Shown here piece by piece: positions 20,977 to 33,256 of a stretch of DNA of 64,000 nt (the first letter of the stretch is position 1; each line of letters starts with the position of its first letter). The position numbers and the translations under genes are program-made. The stretch lies in the NCBI GenBank assembly GCA_015501075.1, contig JADNYJ010000105.1:1-64000 (forward strand), read 5' to 3'. The notes below the pieces were generated by a model. It was not told where the DNA came from. It saw only the letters and a list, made by a program, of their open reading frames with translations, and made no database searches. Source of the stretch: Gymnopilus junonius. Taxonomy: Eukaryota > Basidiomycota > Agaricomycetes > Agaricales > Galerinaceae.

Positions 20977-22584
20977 ATGTCTCCTGGCTCAAGCGAAGGT
21001 AGTTCGAGTCAACCTGCTCTCGATTCTTACCAAAGGGCAATTTCTGTATGTCATTCAATCCTATAACCAAAAAGTTCCAACTTTAATCAGTCAACTTCCG
21101 AACATTCATCCACTGCGCATGTTCTGTGGTCATTTACCGTGACCGTGTAGGCAATCACCAGGAACTTCAGACCTGACTCAATCACCGGTGAAGTCGAGTT
21201 TGCTGATATTGTTCAGTGCGTTTTACCGGTCAAATCCGCTTTCGTATTGCCATTAAACCCCCTCTCAAAACTTCCTATATTGTATTTCTTCCAGGTATAT
21301 AAGCACCCACATCGATGATCCCGATGTACAGATCTTCCTGTCCGAGTCAAACAAACGCGGTGCAATTCAGAAAGAGGAAAGGAAGAAGGTTCTGGCTGAA
21401 TTTGATATCAAGAAATTGAAAATACAATTCGGTGCTGCATGGCTCATATCACTGGAATACGCTGGGTTAACTACAGACCCCAGACTGGATGACAACTGGA
21501 GTCTCCCAGAGGACCCTGATCCCGAAGAGGGCACTCAAGCCCCAGGATTAACAGAAGAGCCCAGGCAGAAGTTCCAGATGTTCTGTTACATCCGTGAAGG
21601 ACCTGGCACGGAAGATGGAACCAATTCGAGGCATGTAGCTGAATTTATTGGGCTACCTACTTCGAAACAAATAGAAGAGTCAGTGTCACCACTTTACTCG
21701 TTGCAGGACCATTCTTCCTGACGCCTCCCTCTAAAAGCTTCGTTAAAGTCAGTATGGCCGCGCCGCTCGAATGCTACTCCCCCGGCATCCCAACAACCCT
21801 AGCCTTTAGCTACAACCTCAACGTACACAAAGCTGCCCTCATGCCTTTCCTACATTCCCTTCCCTTCCCTTGCTCACATATCTTCGAAACGGCTGAGATC
21901 CGCAATAAAATGGCAGACCAAGGTGATGCCGTCGCAGAGCGAAGGTTTCGGGAATACATTGAATATGCCACCAAGCTCAAAGATGCTGGGAACGAGGCTT
22001 ATTCTAAAAGGGACAGGAAAGGGGCGGTAGCGAAGTATAAGGAGGCGATTGATGAGCTGGACAAGCTGCTTCTGAAGATGCTTAGTGAGGCACCGGAGAG
22101 GGATAAGGAAACGAAGGACCTCATTACTGTGTGCTGGGCGAACAGTTCTGCTGCAAAGTTGCTGGACATTCCTGGAGAGGGCAAGGACGCAGAAGGAGCC
22201 AAGCAAGACGCGGAGAAAGCTCTCAAGTTCGACAGGGAGTATGCCAAGGGGTAATGATTAGTAATCGTCCCAGTTTTGTTCACCATATTAAATGGCTTTG
22301 CTGACAGGTACATGCGCCTTTCTCGTGCACACGAAGTTCTGGGTGACACGGACGGTGCACAGGATGCACTTGTCCGTGGTTTGCGTCGGAAATCGCTGCA
22401 AGACCACTGGGGTCTTGCCGATCACCTTATCTCGCTCCAGACAGAAGGCAAAGGTCTGCCGAAGGAGAAGGACACATTCAAAATCTGGCTGGCCAGCGAT
22501 CGCGTGTCGAGGATGTCCGATCTTGGAGGAGCGTGGCAGAAACGGTGTCAGCAGCACGCGAGGATTTTGGAATCAAAGATCTAG
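20977..22584 (+). CDS. TPR-containing protein, copy 2
   Basis: Five exons, 20977-21045, 21151-21215, 21295-21678, 21738-22250 and 22308-22584, give 435 aa. It is a diverged paralog of the gene at 17337-18863 with matching introns. Corresponding segments include FRPDSITGEVEFADIVQYIS, HIDDPDVQIFLSES, HKAALMPFLHSLPF and the TPR part (YATKLKDAGNEAYSKRDRKG; AVAKYKEAIDELDKLLLKM; YMRLSRAHEVLGDTDGAQDA). The exon joints recreate codons at the same residues as in copy 1. Cellular role is unknown; helical repeats point to protein-protein binding. Confidence 0.8.
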
Positions 22585-23037
22585 GTCGAAGTGCATTACT
22601 AGGGTATCCATATGGAAAGAACGAGAAATCTTCATATTTGAAATGTGTAAATGAGGGTCCCAATGCAAAGGATGCTTTTCAATCAGCTGCGATAAAAATA
22701 TCTCTGGTCCAATGTGATCGAACACAATCTGTCTGCAAATCGCCAAGAGGGTGGCGCATAATCTCAGTTTGGAAACGCTATCCATAATAAGCATTGAAAC
22801 TCGGTGTTTCAGTGCTGAAGTTAGACGCAGGTGGTAAACAAGAGAACAAAATACAAACATCTGACATACTAGCTGCATCGAGAGTGCCTTATATATATAA
22901 TGTATCTATGAAAAATGTACTATAGTGATGGATTACTGGATTCTAGAATGAAGGATGGATGTGAATGATCGCAGATGCAGAGCTCCAGGCTCAGACGTGT
23001 AGTGCTGATAATCAACTCGGTATAAAAAAGAACCTTT
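22585..23037. other. Convergent intergenic space
   Basis: About 450 bp between the TPR copy 2 stop and the MFS transporter stop. A short TA run (TTATATATATAATG) occurs near 22890. No gene is supported. Confidence 0.5.
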
Positions 23038-25491
23038 CTATGCAAAGGTACTTCCAGTCTTTGGAGTGGAGGGTAATGTGATTCCTATTTCGTTTTCCTT
23101 TGCTGCTGGTGACTCGTATTGACCGCGCCATTGCGCCCCTTTTAACCAGACGATCAGAGTGCAAACACCAGCAAGACTCAGTATCCCGGACCAGATTGTA
23201 AATAGCCAACCTATTTCGTTGTTTAGCTATGATTCCCTTCTTGAGATAGACTTACCGTTTCCCAAGTTGTCCTAGGATCGGATGAGAAACGGTTTAACCC
23301 TTAGTTCAGATGCTGAAACGCTACCTGTAGTGGAACAGCAGTTTCTGCAGCAGTAAATGCGAGAACCCCTCGAAACGCGCTGGCTGCCACCGCTGCTGTA
23401 GACGACCTTCCAGGATTTGCATCAATAATGTAGGCCATGATGATAGAAAAAAGCCAGCTAGAAGCTCAACATATTAGAATACATAGGTTGAATGTAGGAG
23501 TGTAACCAACTTATTCAGAAAGCCCCCTAGGAAAAGCTTGACAACGATCACTGAAATGTGTGCAGATTTTTGGCTCAGCCAGCCAAACCCCACAACAATC
23601 ATGGGAAACAGGCACGCGCAGATTATCGTGCTCTTCAAACGCATCTAGACGCGAAAGAAAGAAGCAAGTTCAGTATGGTCTGTCATATTGCAGAATAAGA
23701 GTTGGCGGCAGCTTTCGACCTTGCTTACCTCGGGATAACTCTGACCCCCATTGACTAATGTCAGCCGCCTCAGCTCTCGATCGGACAAGCGACCTCCCAA
23801 GATACCGCCTAAAACACACCCTTGCAAGGAAGTATCAGTGTATATACAGAACGAATCATGAAAAGAAGACATACCGGTGCCATACGACAGAGTAATAACT
23901 AGGCCAATTTTGATAGGATCGTAATTAAAAGATTCGCTCAGAGTCCGTGCAGTCGCATAATGAATGAGAAAACCGTAGGCAAAGAAGAGTCCTTCAGATA
24001 AGGTAAGCTAGCACTCGGCCTGTAGACTTGAGAATAATAAACCTGAGCTCAAAAGGACTAGCAAGTTCGCCTTTCTTTGAACGACAAGTAGTAAAGGTTT
24101 CAGGAGGATGGCGTTTGTCGTGACTAATCTAATTTGGGATGAACATGGATGACTCGGATCCCCTGATTGTGGGCTAGCTTGGGTGGCAAAGGTCTTCTCG
24201 ATGTCGACGATAGTACCGGATTTATACTCGGGCCCATCGTCTGGAATGGAGCTCTTCCACTTGGGGCTGGGCGTCTGGAGCAAGTTTTTGATTCGCTGTT
24301 TCAACATATTCTGGAACGTCAGGCTGCGTTCGCGCCTAAAGGTATCGCGGAAGAAAAATGCAAACGCCAGAAGCATCATACCCAAAACTAGTGTGAGAAA
24401 CCAGAATATTGCTCTCCAGTTCCAAATCGATGCAAGGCTGCCACCAAATATGGGACCAAGAGCCTGATGAATATCAAGCGTTAAGGTATGTTGAGCTCTC
24501 AAAATTGGCTTTACGCACCGGTCCAAGAAGAAGGGCCACATTGTAGATACCCATCTGCAAAACGAGAATTTAGCAAATAAGTACAGGCGACAATATGAGG
24601 TCGGCAACACCTTCTGACCCCGTTCCTCGAGTTCAAAAATATCAGCAATAGACGCCGGGCCGATTGCCATTACAGCGCTTGAGCTGTGAAAGCACAGGCA
24701 TGAGGAGGCGAATTAAGAGATTACCTGACCACATACCCAGCTGCCTGAAGGCCGCGTAAGCCGATCACTCTACAAAACGGTCAGGGATCGAACAACTTCA
24801 TTAACGGGACTTCGACGAGTGTCCCAACTCACGCTCCGAAGTGCCGACTTAGAGCAAGGAATATGTTTGCGATAGTGAACAAAACCAGGGAAAAAACGTA
24901 AACAAACTAGAAATGCCCAGGGTCGCTGTTGAGTGCAAGGGTTGGCTACGATAAGCATGATCATACTTTGCTTCCTTTCATCTCATATATCGTGTTCCAA
25001 ATTAAGGGTACAAGGCCCTGAATAAGAATGAAAGTAGAGATATCCAGACTGAATTGAGAACCTGTCGCACTGAGGTCCGCTTCAATCTGTTCGGCGACAG
25101 CTGAAAGGAAATTGTGAATAAAGGAAATGGAAGAAGCAAGTTATCCTGACTGACGATTCTGGATAGTGGAACATATCGTGGCAATCATCGAAGCAACCGA
25201 TATGAGAATCAACGTGAAAGTCTGGAAAGAAATAGCGGAAGAAGTAATAGTGAGGTATCAATTATCGTAAGAGAGAGTCCAAGTAATCCTCACTTTCCGA
25301 GCATTTGACCAGGCGCGTGGATCATTGTCGACTGGCGCGTGTTCGACATCGTAGCAGGGTTCAGCGACGAGAGTCGGTGTTATGCTGAGGACATCAGAGG
25401 CTTTTGTTCTGGATCTTACGAGAGCCGGTTTGGGTTGCTTTGGTGCAGAAGTGACAGCGCCTTGTTCGTCAGTGGCGTCGGAGTACTGCAT
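23038..25491 (-). CDS. Major facilitator superfamily transporter, DHA1 (drug:H+ antiporter) type
   Basis: Many short exons encode an N-terminal cytosolic tail (MQYSDATDEQGAVTSAPKQP) followed by 12 or so membrane helices. Known fungal DHA1 signatures are visible: AIGPASIADIFELEERG, the motif-C-like stretch ALGPIFGGSLASIWNWRAIF, FFFRDTFRRERSL in the long central loop, and GGRLSDREL in the second half. The last helix (WLFTIWSGILSLAGVCTLIV) leads to a short tail ending in GSTFA. Such proteins export small toxic compounds or organic acids at the plasma membrane. Start: the ATG of MQYSD is preferred over an in-frame ATG 33 codons upstream, which would add a less typical N-terminus. Confidence 0.85.
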
Positions 25492-28253
25492 GGTCGCAGG
25501 CCCTCGCGCTATGTCGAATGAAAAGAGGTCGCGGAATGACACAAAAGCGGGTGGCTTGAGAATCGATACATGCCAAATTTTATAATGCATATCATGATCG
25601 CATTTAACAGCTATCGTTCCCTGGAGGACCGGCCATTGATGTCATTAAACCGAGTTCCATATTGCTGAGAATTTAGGAAGGCAAACCAGTGAAACACTGT
25701 GAAACGCAAACTTAAATAAAGTGTGACTTCTTCATGACAATCGTCGGCGCAACGCAGAAACTTTTGTTTTCCAGATTTAATATCGTTTAGATTGAAAAAC
25801 ACCCATACCCATTCGGAATCTTCCAACTGTCAATTGCTTTCTTGAGATGAGAGGTGCACCACACTCTGCGACAGTGCTCACGCGCAGTATCTAGATTCTT
25901 CCACAAGCGGAGTGCTAGTCTTGAGTTGTCTTGCTAATGAAATTTTTGAACGTCCTGAAGGGTCCTACAGATGATAGTCACTGCATAATTTGACCAGCAA
26001 AAAACTTGAAGGACGGTCCAGGCAATGGCACACCCATCACCCGATGACCCAACACACTTCGGTCCCCGATACCCTAGCGCGAAAAATCGAAGAAAGAACC
26101 ATTTATGGTCATCAATCAAACAACCCGGCTGCCCAACCTTTGCCCGGTCCGCTATTTTAAACAGTTGAACAAGCGGAATGGAGTTTCCATGTCGGGCGCG
26201 AACTTGTCAACGCTGGCCCATTAACAAGCTTAATGTAGTTTGAAGAACCGGCGATAATTTGTAAGAGCTACAGGAGAAAACGTTCAGGAATTTTGTTTGA
26301 CTTCACGTGACGCAGAGGATTCGGAATCGGGATTGCCTGGGGATTGCCAGTGACTAGTGACAAGCGTACCACCCTGGCCCAGGGCAGTATTGGTAATTCT
26401 TGTGTCTTCGACTTGTCGACTTGCCATGAATTATGACAGTGCCTCCTCCCGCCCAAAAGTCGAGATCTTGGTCCGAACCTCGTTAGTCGACAGAAACTCC
26501 GCACGCAAGTGCCATGAATGCTCGATATGAACAGACCCTACTATGCATCCCAGACTGACTCGAGCAGGGGGAAGAGCCAGCAACCATCAGTTGTCGGGAT
26601 CCAATGGTTCAGATGCTCTGAGCAATGCAGGACTAGACAGAGAGTGAGAAGCCTCCAATTGGCTATTTGTCGCTATCTCTCCTCGGCCGGCTTGAAGCAT
26701 GAGCTGTATTCCCGCAATTTGACTGGCTGCAAGTCCTAAGATATAAGGAGGTTGCAACGGTTGAGCAATGGTATGGGCGTGGGCAACCGTCACAGATTAT
26801 GAATTGAGTCCTTCGTGGGTATAGGGTTCGCCTAACAGGAATTCCCTGCTCAAAGTAATAGGGACAAGTTTCCGACTACGGCAATTAAAAAGTCGTATAG
26901 CTCTGCTTCTTCTTGGATATCCGTGCTTGGATCATCACGTCTGACGTCTTGAAGACAGAAACGCTAAAGCAGATAGTATAGTTTGCCGATCTTTCGTGAG
27001 TCGCACTTATTGGATGGACAATGGAATAAAATGTAAGCATCATATCAGCATGGAATAAAAGATTGACCACCTACAGATAGTTTAATCCCGTGAAAACACT
27101 TGCTCCTTCCAGATCGTTAATTTCCGCGACCACGGCCCTTTCTGACCACAATCCTGTCTCGTCTGAACAGCTGCAGTGGGTGACGAACCAACGTACGCAC
27201 CTCCCACATTCAAGTCACATTGCACAAATTTCGTTGCCCTGACCATCGCTTGCGCGTGACCGAACGTGTATTCTACTCAGCCTAAGGAACCTGGACATTC
27301 CATGCCTCCTGAGGACAGACAGCTGCTCCTTCAATCTTTTCTTTATGACAGGTGCCAGAACACGAGACTTAAAAACGCAAGCCGCGCTAAGGGTAGCCAT
27401 ACAAGCAGCAGGCTGCATTGCAATAAATAACATGCAGCTCTTCCTGGAGCATGTACCAGCTGCGAATAAATTAGAGAAAGGCCATAGGGGAAGTATAAGC
27501 ACAATCCTCGTACTTTTCATCGACATCAAGCTCCATCCATGATCGTCCCTGACTCTTTGCTCGTGGTGTCGTCTCCAGAGCGCTCAGAGTGAAAAGTGGC
27601 GTACACATGGTGATGCAGCGATACTAACATGCTACAGTCTACAAAGCTTAAGCGTAGAATGTTTATGTAATAATCTGTCGGATTTGTCTCCCAGTTACCG
27701 GAATCCGGAATGAAAGCAGACCACAAATAAGGAGCTTTTAAGAATAATTAAAACAATGCCACTTGCATTAGTCCAACCTCACAAGAAACGGAAGCAACAC
27801 TTCTTACTTTCAGTCCGCTTCGTTAGGAAGTACGCCTACAATGGATTCGCCGTAAGTACATAGCCCATCATGATCATCAGGATTCAGCAGGTGCGAGGCA
27901 GATATACACCCAAGCCCTCGCTACCAGGAAAGCCTACGAATGCAAGTCGATCTCTCGTCCCAAGAAAAGTATGAGCTAACAGAAGGTGCAAGTTATGTTA
28001 CCTTCATATTCCTATCAATTTCCCTGCATCAGCTCTAGGCTGTTGAATACAGATGTTGTGAGACGGAAGTTTTAAACCCCAGGAAGTCGAAACTGCGGAC
28101 CGTGGATTCTGGAATGAATAACAGGCAATTTTGAAGTTGGGGAATCTGTCGCAAGGTCAGAACAACAATTGAGCCTTCATAAATAATTGATCTTTTTATT
28201 GGATCAACTCTCGAGTACAAGTTTTGCAAAGCAACATCGTTTTCTAGGAAAGC
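25492..28253. other. 2.8-kb gene-poor stretch
   Basis: Only short frames without recognisable domains occur (for example 25826-25611, 26119-25934 and 27529-27215, all minus). Their composition is mixed and splice signals do not join them into a convincing gene. The first 300 bp are probably the promoter of the MFS transporter. Confidence 0.45.
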
Positions 28254-29265
28254 CTATTTTCGGCCTAAACGATGGTTTGCAATGCTTGATAACGCCTGCT
28301 TGCCAGTGAAGATGGTGGGGATAGCAAGAATCGCACCGTAAAGAAGTACTTGTCCGAGCTTGAGCCCAATCCAGTAGCGGAAGAGGAGGGTTTCGAAAGC
28401 ACCGAGGGACAAGATGAAGGGAAGGATACTGGGAGAGAAGAGGTGCGAAGGACGGGGAGCGACTTGCGACCACTGTAATTTAGAAAAGTCAACGATAATG
28501 ACGTCAATAAGCTGTAAGATCTGGAAAGGCAAGATTGATACATACCAGGCCCAATAACACAACCCAGGGAGCGAAGACGATGCCTACTGACACTGCAGAG
28601 ATCAAGCGAGGTGGCTGTTTGTTTTCTGGACGGAAAGTATGCTTGATCTCGGGAAGTGGGTGGAAGGTCAATTCTTGAGGGTGTGCAGGAGCTGGTTGCG
28701 AGGCTGGAAGGATGAGGTCGAACAGCTCAACAGATAGAGGGTCATATACTGAAGATCCGATAAAGAGAGTGACTTTCAAGGGGTCCCTGTCAGGAGTTGG
28801 CGGAAGTGACAAGGGTGGTTTTGAGAGGTTCTGGGAACAGTGTCAATAATATTCATGGTCACGCAGCTGTACGGACACACCAGTTCGAACTTCGCCTTTC
28901 CGCCAGGTGTCACCCGAACAGGTTGAATACCTTCTTCATTGGTCTTCTCATCGTAGAATCTTAAGAAAGTTTGGTGTGGTTGGACACCCTTTCCAGTTTC
29001 TTTGTCTACAATCTGAAAAGTGAGCTTCAAGGTCTCCTTCCCGTGAAGAGCAACCGGCGACGAGGGCTTCTGTGCAAGAGATACGCTGTTGACCAAAAGA
29101 AGTCATTAATTAGCTTGGCGCCATCGAAATTCATCGAAACACTTACGGTTCCGCCTGGACTTCAGAGCCCTTTGCGCCCGTCACAGTATAGCGAGGGCTC
29201 TGGACAGCCAACAGCGACGCGTGCGCTGATAATGCCAATAGGAAAACGGGAATTAAAGAGAGCAT
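28254..29265 (-). CDS. SWP1: Oligosaccharyltransferase subunit Swp1 / ribophorin II
   Basis: Four exons, 29265-29147, 29085-28881, 28830-28546 and 28472-28254, give 275 aa, close to yeast Swp1 (286 aa). It is a structural subunit of the ER oligosaccharyltransferase that transfers the glycan to Asn-X-Ser/Thr. The protein starts with a signal peptide (MLSLIPVFLLALSAHASLLA), then a lumenal beta-rich domain with ETLKLTFQIVDKETGKGVQP, HQTFLRFYDEKTNEEG and RVTPGGKAKFEL. After the linker come three membrane helices (SAVSVGIVFAPWVVLLGLW; LPFILSLGAFETLLFRYWIG; GQVLLYGAILAIPTIF) and the cytosolic end HRLGRK. The order is typical for the family. Confidence 0.92.
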
Positions 29266-29353
29266 TTTGGGAGGACGGAAGTGAGCTGGAGGCGTGACGT
29301 GTTAGCACAGAGCGCCGTGGGAAATGGCCCCTATTCCAAACCTTGATCTGTGA

Positions 29354-29708
29354 TTTTACCTTACACCACTGAAGAAAGCGCGCGACTTCTATGGGCCATT
29401 CACCTCCCTTCTTGTCGAGTTATTCCCCAGCTCAGAACACTATCAAGTCTCCCCACAGTTCAGGCGCATCGATGGATTACTTGATTTCGCCATCCAGTTC
29501 ATTGTCCGTCGTCGTCGCATTCCAGTCTTCTTCCTAGGGGTCAAGACCTTCCGTTCACTTACGCTATTCTCTGCCCGTGATAGCACAGATGACCAAATGC
29601 ACCAGAGGTTCCGCGAATTTGCATCGGGCACAATCCCGACACCAACCCTCTATGGCCTCAGCGCTTTCGGCCCTCAATTTTGTGTTTACGCAGTCAATGG
29701 AATGACAG
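29354..29708 (+). pseudogene. Fragment of an Agaricomycete hypothetical protein family
   Basis: The frame opens after a TGA and reads YLTPLKKARDFYGPFTSLL, ELFPSSEHYQVSPQFRRIDG, RRRIPVFFLGVKTFRSLTLF, then DDQMHQRFREF and PTLYGLSAFGPQFCVYAVNG, ending at a TGA. From memory of mushroom genomes, such FYGP...QVSPQ...PVFF...LYGLSA proteins are common and of unknown function. Here there is no ATG and the C-terminal part is missing, so it is a truncated copy or an isolated exon. Confidence 0.5.
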
Positions 29709-31064
29709 CTGGATTGTGAGAATGTTCATTGTTTGTTGAGAAGGCGGGACTTGCCCAAATGGTTAGGCCTTTCCAAATTCCAATTACAATTCTAGGCTTA
29801 AATTCTGCAGATCCGTGCAACGATGTTACAATACGGTATCTACATTCTCCCTGTTTCTAGTTCTAGTCCTCAGTTCCTGATGTAGCTGGTGTTCGATCAC
29901 ACAAAGAACAATATGCCATCGAAAGGTGTGGCTACCCAACTACTACACAAGTACCTAATCTATCAAAGGAAGCTAAGGAAGCATGCAGACAGGCACCTGC
30001 AGTGTTCAGCCAAGAGCTCGAGCATGAGGGTGGCAGTCAACTTAGACCCACCGGTCTGCAGTCAACTGAGTCAACTCGAACTTCTGGCAGCTGTTCAGGC
30101 AAGTCTTCAACGATGTCAAAATGTCAAACGTTCACTGCATACTCGGATTTGCCCTATCTTGACCTAACCGTGCTTACAACTTAAACCAGTAACTTGAACA
30201 TAGGGGCGATGTTTTATCTCTGTGTGGTCGCGTCATCACTTTCCTTGCTCTTTCCACTTCTTCTGTTCTGTTCTGTTCTGTCATCCTCGCTTCGTCTACA
30301 TATCCGACTCCCTCGTGCATTGTACTATTATCGTCTGTGCATAGTGCCCTTGTGCTCCCTTGTGCCACACAGTCTTATAAATCGTTTTCCCAGTGTTTTC
30401 CTACCACAGCAAGACATTTTCCATCTGTGTCGTCATCTTGAGTCCAAAATGGCGCGATGCCACAGGCGATGGGGAAGAGTACTTGGAAGGTGACAGCTAG
30501 GAGCTGGGCTCCTTGGCGTTGTTAAATCAGCTGACCCAGGAACATTTCTGCAGGTTTCTCCTTCCATGCCCACTAGCTGTCTGCGTATTCACTGGATATG
30601 ACAGATCGTGTTAGCCTTCGGCTCGGACAAGTAATCTGCCTCATGGATTTTCTGATATAATATTTTCTCCGAGTAGATGTAATGATTGGCATGCACTTTC
30701 GCCACTCTGACGAGCTTCCTTCCCGCCTTGCAGCCGTGAATGACTCCGGACTATTTTACATTCTGGCGTCGGCATCGCCCTCAGTCACTGGGTAATGCAC
30801 CGGCCAGCAAGGATCAGCCTAAGCATTTTGCTTCCTGGATTTCCGCGTCGCGTCCGAAATGCCATCAGAAGGTTCAGAGAACACATATTTTCTTTTCTTC
30901 GGAACTGGTTCCTGATTTGCAATGGTGCCTTAGGTTCTGAAGGCCAGGACTTAAAAAGAGAGAAGATTTCTGTTTGATCCTCAACTGGCGATTTTCGTCT
31001 TTCAAGCAGGCGAAGACATAGACACCAGATTTGAATTTATTACAACTATCGACTTAGGCCTCCA
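29709..31064. other. 1.35-kb intergenic stretch
   Basis: Several short frames but no recognisable gene. Pyrimidine-rich tracts with repeated TTCTGTTCTG lie at about 30256-30275. The final part must include the promoter of the secreted-protein gene. Confidence 0.45.
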
Positions 31065-32063
31065 ATGTCATTCAGAATTCTAGCAGTATCTGCGCTCATT
31101 GTGCTTCATGGCCTTTTCAGTGTTGCGAATCCAGTTGGCACAGTATGTGGAGTCCATCTATAACCTCGCATGAATTTCTGACCAAGTCCCTACTTTCAGC
31201 GTGCTGACGACGAACTTATAAAGGTTCCTGGAGGTTTTCTCCCAAGGTCAAACGTCCACATCGTCCCAGAGGGCGGAAAAATTGTTCACACGTCGGATTC
31301 AGTCAAACTCTTCGATGCCGATGGGAAGGTCCTCCATTCAGCTCCATTGACAGGCTCCAAACCCTTATTTTCCCGCCTCAACAAATCTGGTACTTCATCT
31401 GGCAAGGCTCGACGAAGCTTGGAGTCTGCAGCCGTTGACGCATTTTTTGAAGCGGCTAACGACTTCGACTTCTCAGGAAATTGGATCGTCCCACCGGCAC
31501 CCCAAAAATTCAGTGGCCAGGTCCTTCAGTATTTCCTTGCACTTGGCCCACCTTCTCTCGACGCTCTATTATTTCCCGTATTGCAGTATGGAGCTACTGC
31601 CAACGGAGGAGGTGCATTCTGGAGCCTCAGTACATGGCTCATCGCCGGTGACCAAGCCTATGCCACTAACATTACCAATGCAGCTCAACAGACTTCACCC
31701 GGTAACACTGTCGATGCCTTCATCGTGAACGAGGATGAATTTTTGGGATCTCCCGGGGAGCACGTATGGTTTGCTGGTTTCTCATCATTCCAAGGAACCT
31801 CTTTGCAGATCCAGACCGCCGAGGTCTTTAACGTGGCTATTGTGTCATTGGAAGTCTCTGGCGCTACCTCTCTTTCAGAGCTGCCCAATCAAACGACAAA
31901 TTTGCACAATGTGGCGCTTGAAGATGTTGCGACTAGCACATTTCCTTCGTCGGTCGCGTGGCAACTCCAGAACGACACAGTTGACGGGCTTACCATTAAC
32001 GTCGTGTCGTCTTCTGGAGTCACCGGGGCGCTGCAAATCAGGTACGCTGGGGAGCTATTTTAG
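31065..32063 (+). CDS. Secreted protein of an Agaricomycete beta-rich family
   Basis: Two exons, 31065-31142 and 31200-32063, give 313 aa. A signal peptide (MSFRILAVSALIVLHGLFSV) is followed by a probable propeptide with GGKIVHTSDSVKLFDADGKV and a C-terminal domain. That domain has the pattern typical of a large Agaricomycete secreted family: FSGNWIVPPAPQ, LLFPVLQYGATANGGGAFWS, LSTWLIAGDQAYATNI, and a C-terminal YAGELF. There are three N-glycosylation sequons (NIT, NQT, NDT). The layout vaguely recalls glutamic-peptidase or neprosin folds, but I cannot place catalytic residues, so enzyme activity is not claimed. No membrane anchor is seen. Confidence 0.75.
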
Positions 32064-33074
32064 GTCACAGGTCGAAGTGCAGAATCTCAGATGTGCGGTT
32101 GCAAGTCATCCACGTAACGTGCCCCATTCATCCATTGACGGTTTTGATGACGAAGTTTAAAAGTTTCCGGTGTATATTTTTTAAATAAGAAATTTTGAGT
32201 GATTGAATATCGATCCAACTCGCTATTTAGTGTGCTAAAATAAGCAGGCTGCTTTAACGGAGTCGAAGTGATGCTCTGTAACTAGGTCAAGGAGGGAGCT
32301 GGATTTGAGCAACCATAACAATCAAAATGTTGAGTGAGTAGTAATGGGAACGAAGTAACGAAGTAACGAAGTAGGTCAAGAAATTTCGATAAAAATATGG
32401 CTGGATACCGGTGTGTGTGGGTCCTTATGTAAAAAAGAAAAAGGAAAAGAAAAGGGAAGAAAGGAAAGCTGTCTCCTAGTCCCAACTACGTTGAAACCCC
32501 TTCCTGAGCTACCTAAGCAAAGCGCCCACTGTCTTACTATTCGGCACTGTGATTTTACGTACGCACACAGTATTTTTATCAAATTTCGCCTGCGGCGCTG
32601 GATACTCGCGTAGATGATCAAAGTGACCCTTTTCTTACGTTTTTTCTCATTGGCTGCAGAATACCCGCTTAGATATGATGTGCCCAACAGCTCTAGATTG
32701 ATAAGATCAATTCTAATTGATGAGTAAACTATTATAATTTGGCTGGCTCTGGCACTGTTCCGTGCCATGCAACCCACTGCAAAATTCGTTCTTTCAAAAT
32801 GTACAGTTAGGTATCCCAATATTTTTATTTTACTTTACTTTATGCAATGCTAGCATGAGTACCAATGTAGCTAATAATTTTTCCTGTTCCTCCTACCCGG
32901 AGGCGAGCACGATGCGGGGTGTGCGCACTGCGCAATAGTGCCAGCTTTTGTTGTGGCTGGAGTCTGGACCCGGTCTACCGGTCACGTTCTCGCTTACATT
33001 ATATCTAATTTCAAACTCAGAATCCGGTATCAGTATTCCCCACAGCCATGAGTAACCAGCCAAAAATATGTAGA
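32064..33074. other. Intergenic stretch with a short tandem repeat
   Basis: No gene is supported. At about 32348-32372 the 9-mer AACGAAGTA occurs in tandem almost three times (GGAACGAAGTAACGAAGTAA and on). The region is A/T-rich toward its end. Confidence 0.5.
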
Positions 33075-33159
33075 AGTCCCGACGGTGGTTCGAACACCGG
33101 ACCCTGCGATAGGTCGATTCATACTGCAATCGCATGCTATACCACTTAGCTATCGAGAC
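33075..33159 (-). tRNA. tRNA-Cys (GCA) with 13-nt intron
   Basis: An 85-nt cloverleaf on the minus strand. The acceptor GTCTCGA pairs with TCGGGAC, the D-arm has the 3-bp GCT/AGC stem, the anticodon stem is TGCGA/TCGCA and the T-arm CGGTG-TTCGAAC-CACCG is perfect. The anticodon GCA is at 33125-33127. The anticodon loop is enlarged to 20 nt, which fits a 13-nt intron (TATGAATCGACCT) after position 37. Internal A and B boxes are present. It is nearly identical to the copy at 38254 except in the intron. Confidence 0.92.
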
Positions 33160-33256
33160 AACGAAAAACAAAAATTATGGCCCTACATTAATCACCTGGG
33201 CCATCTCAACCTTGTAATTGAACACGCAAACTCAGGATTGCCGTTAGACTTCGGAA
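33160..33256. other. Spacer between tRNA-Cys and WW-A
   Basis: About 100 bp, no features seen. Confidence 0.4.

Noticed and set aside
13390..25491. Secondary-metabolite gene cluster around the reductase and MFS transporter
   Set aside because: No backbone enzyme (PKS, NRPS, terpene synthase) or P450 is present; neighbours are housekeeping or TPR genes.
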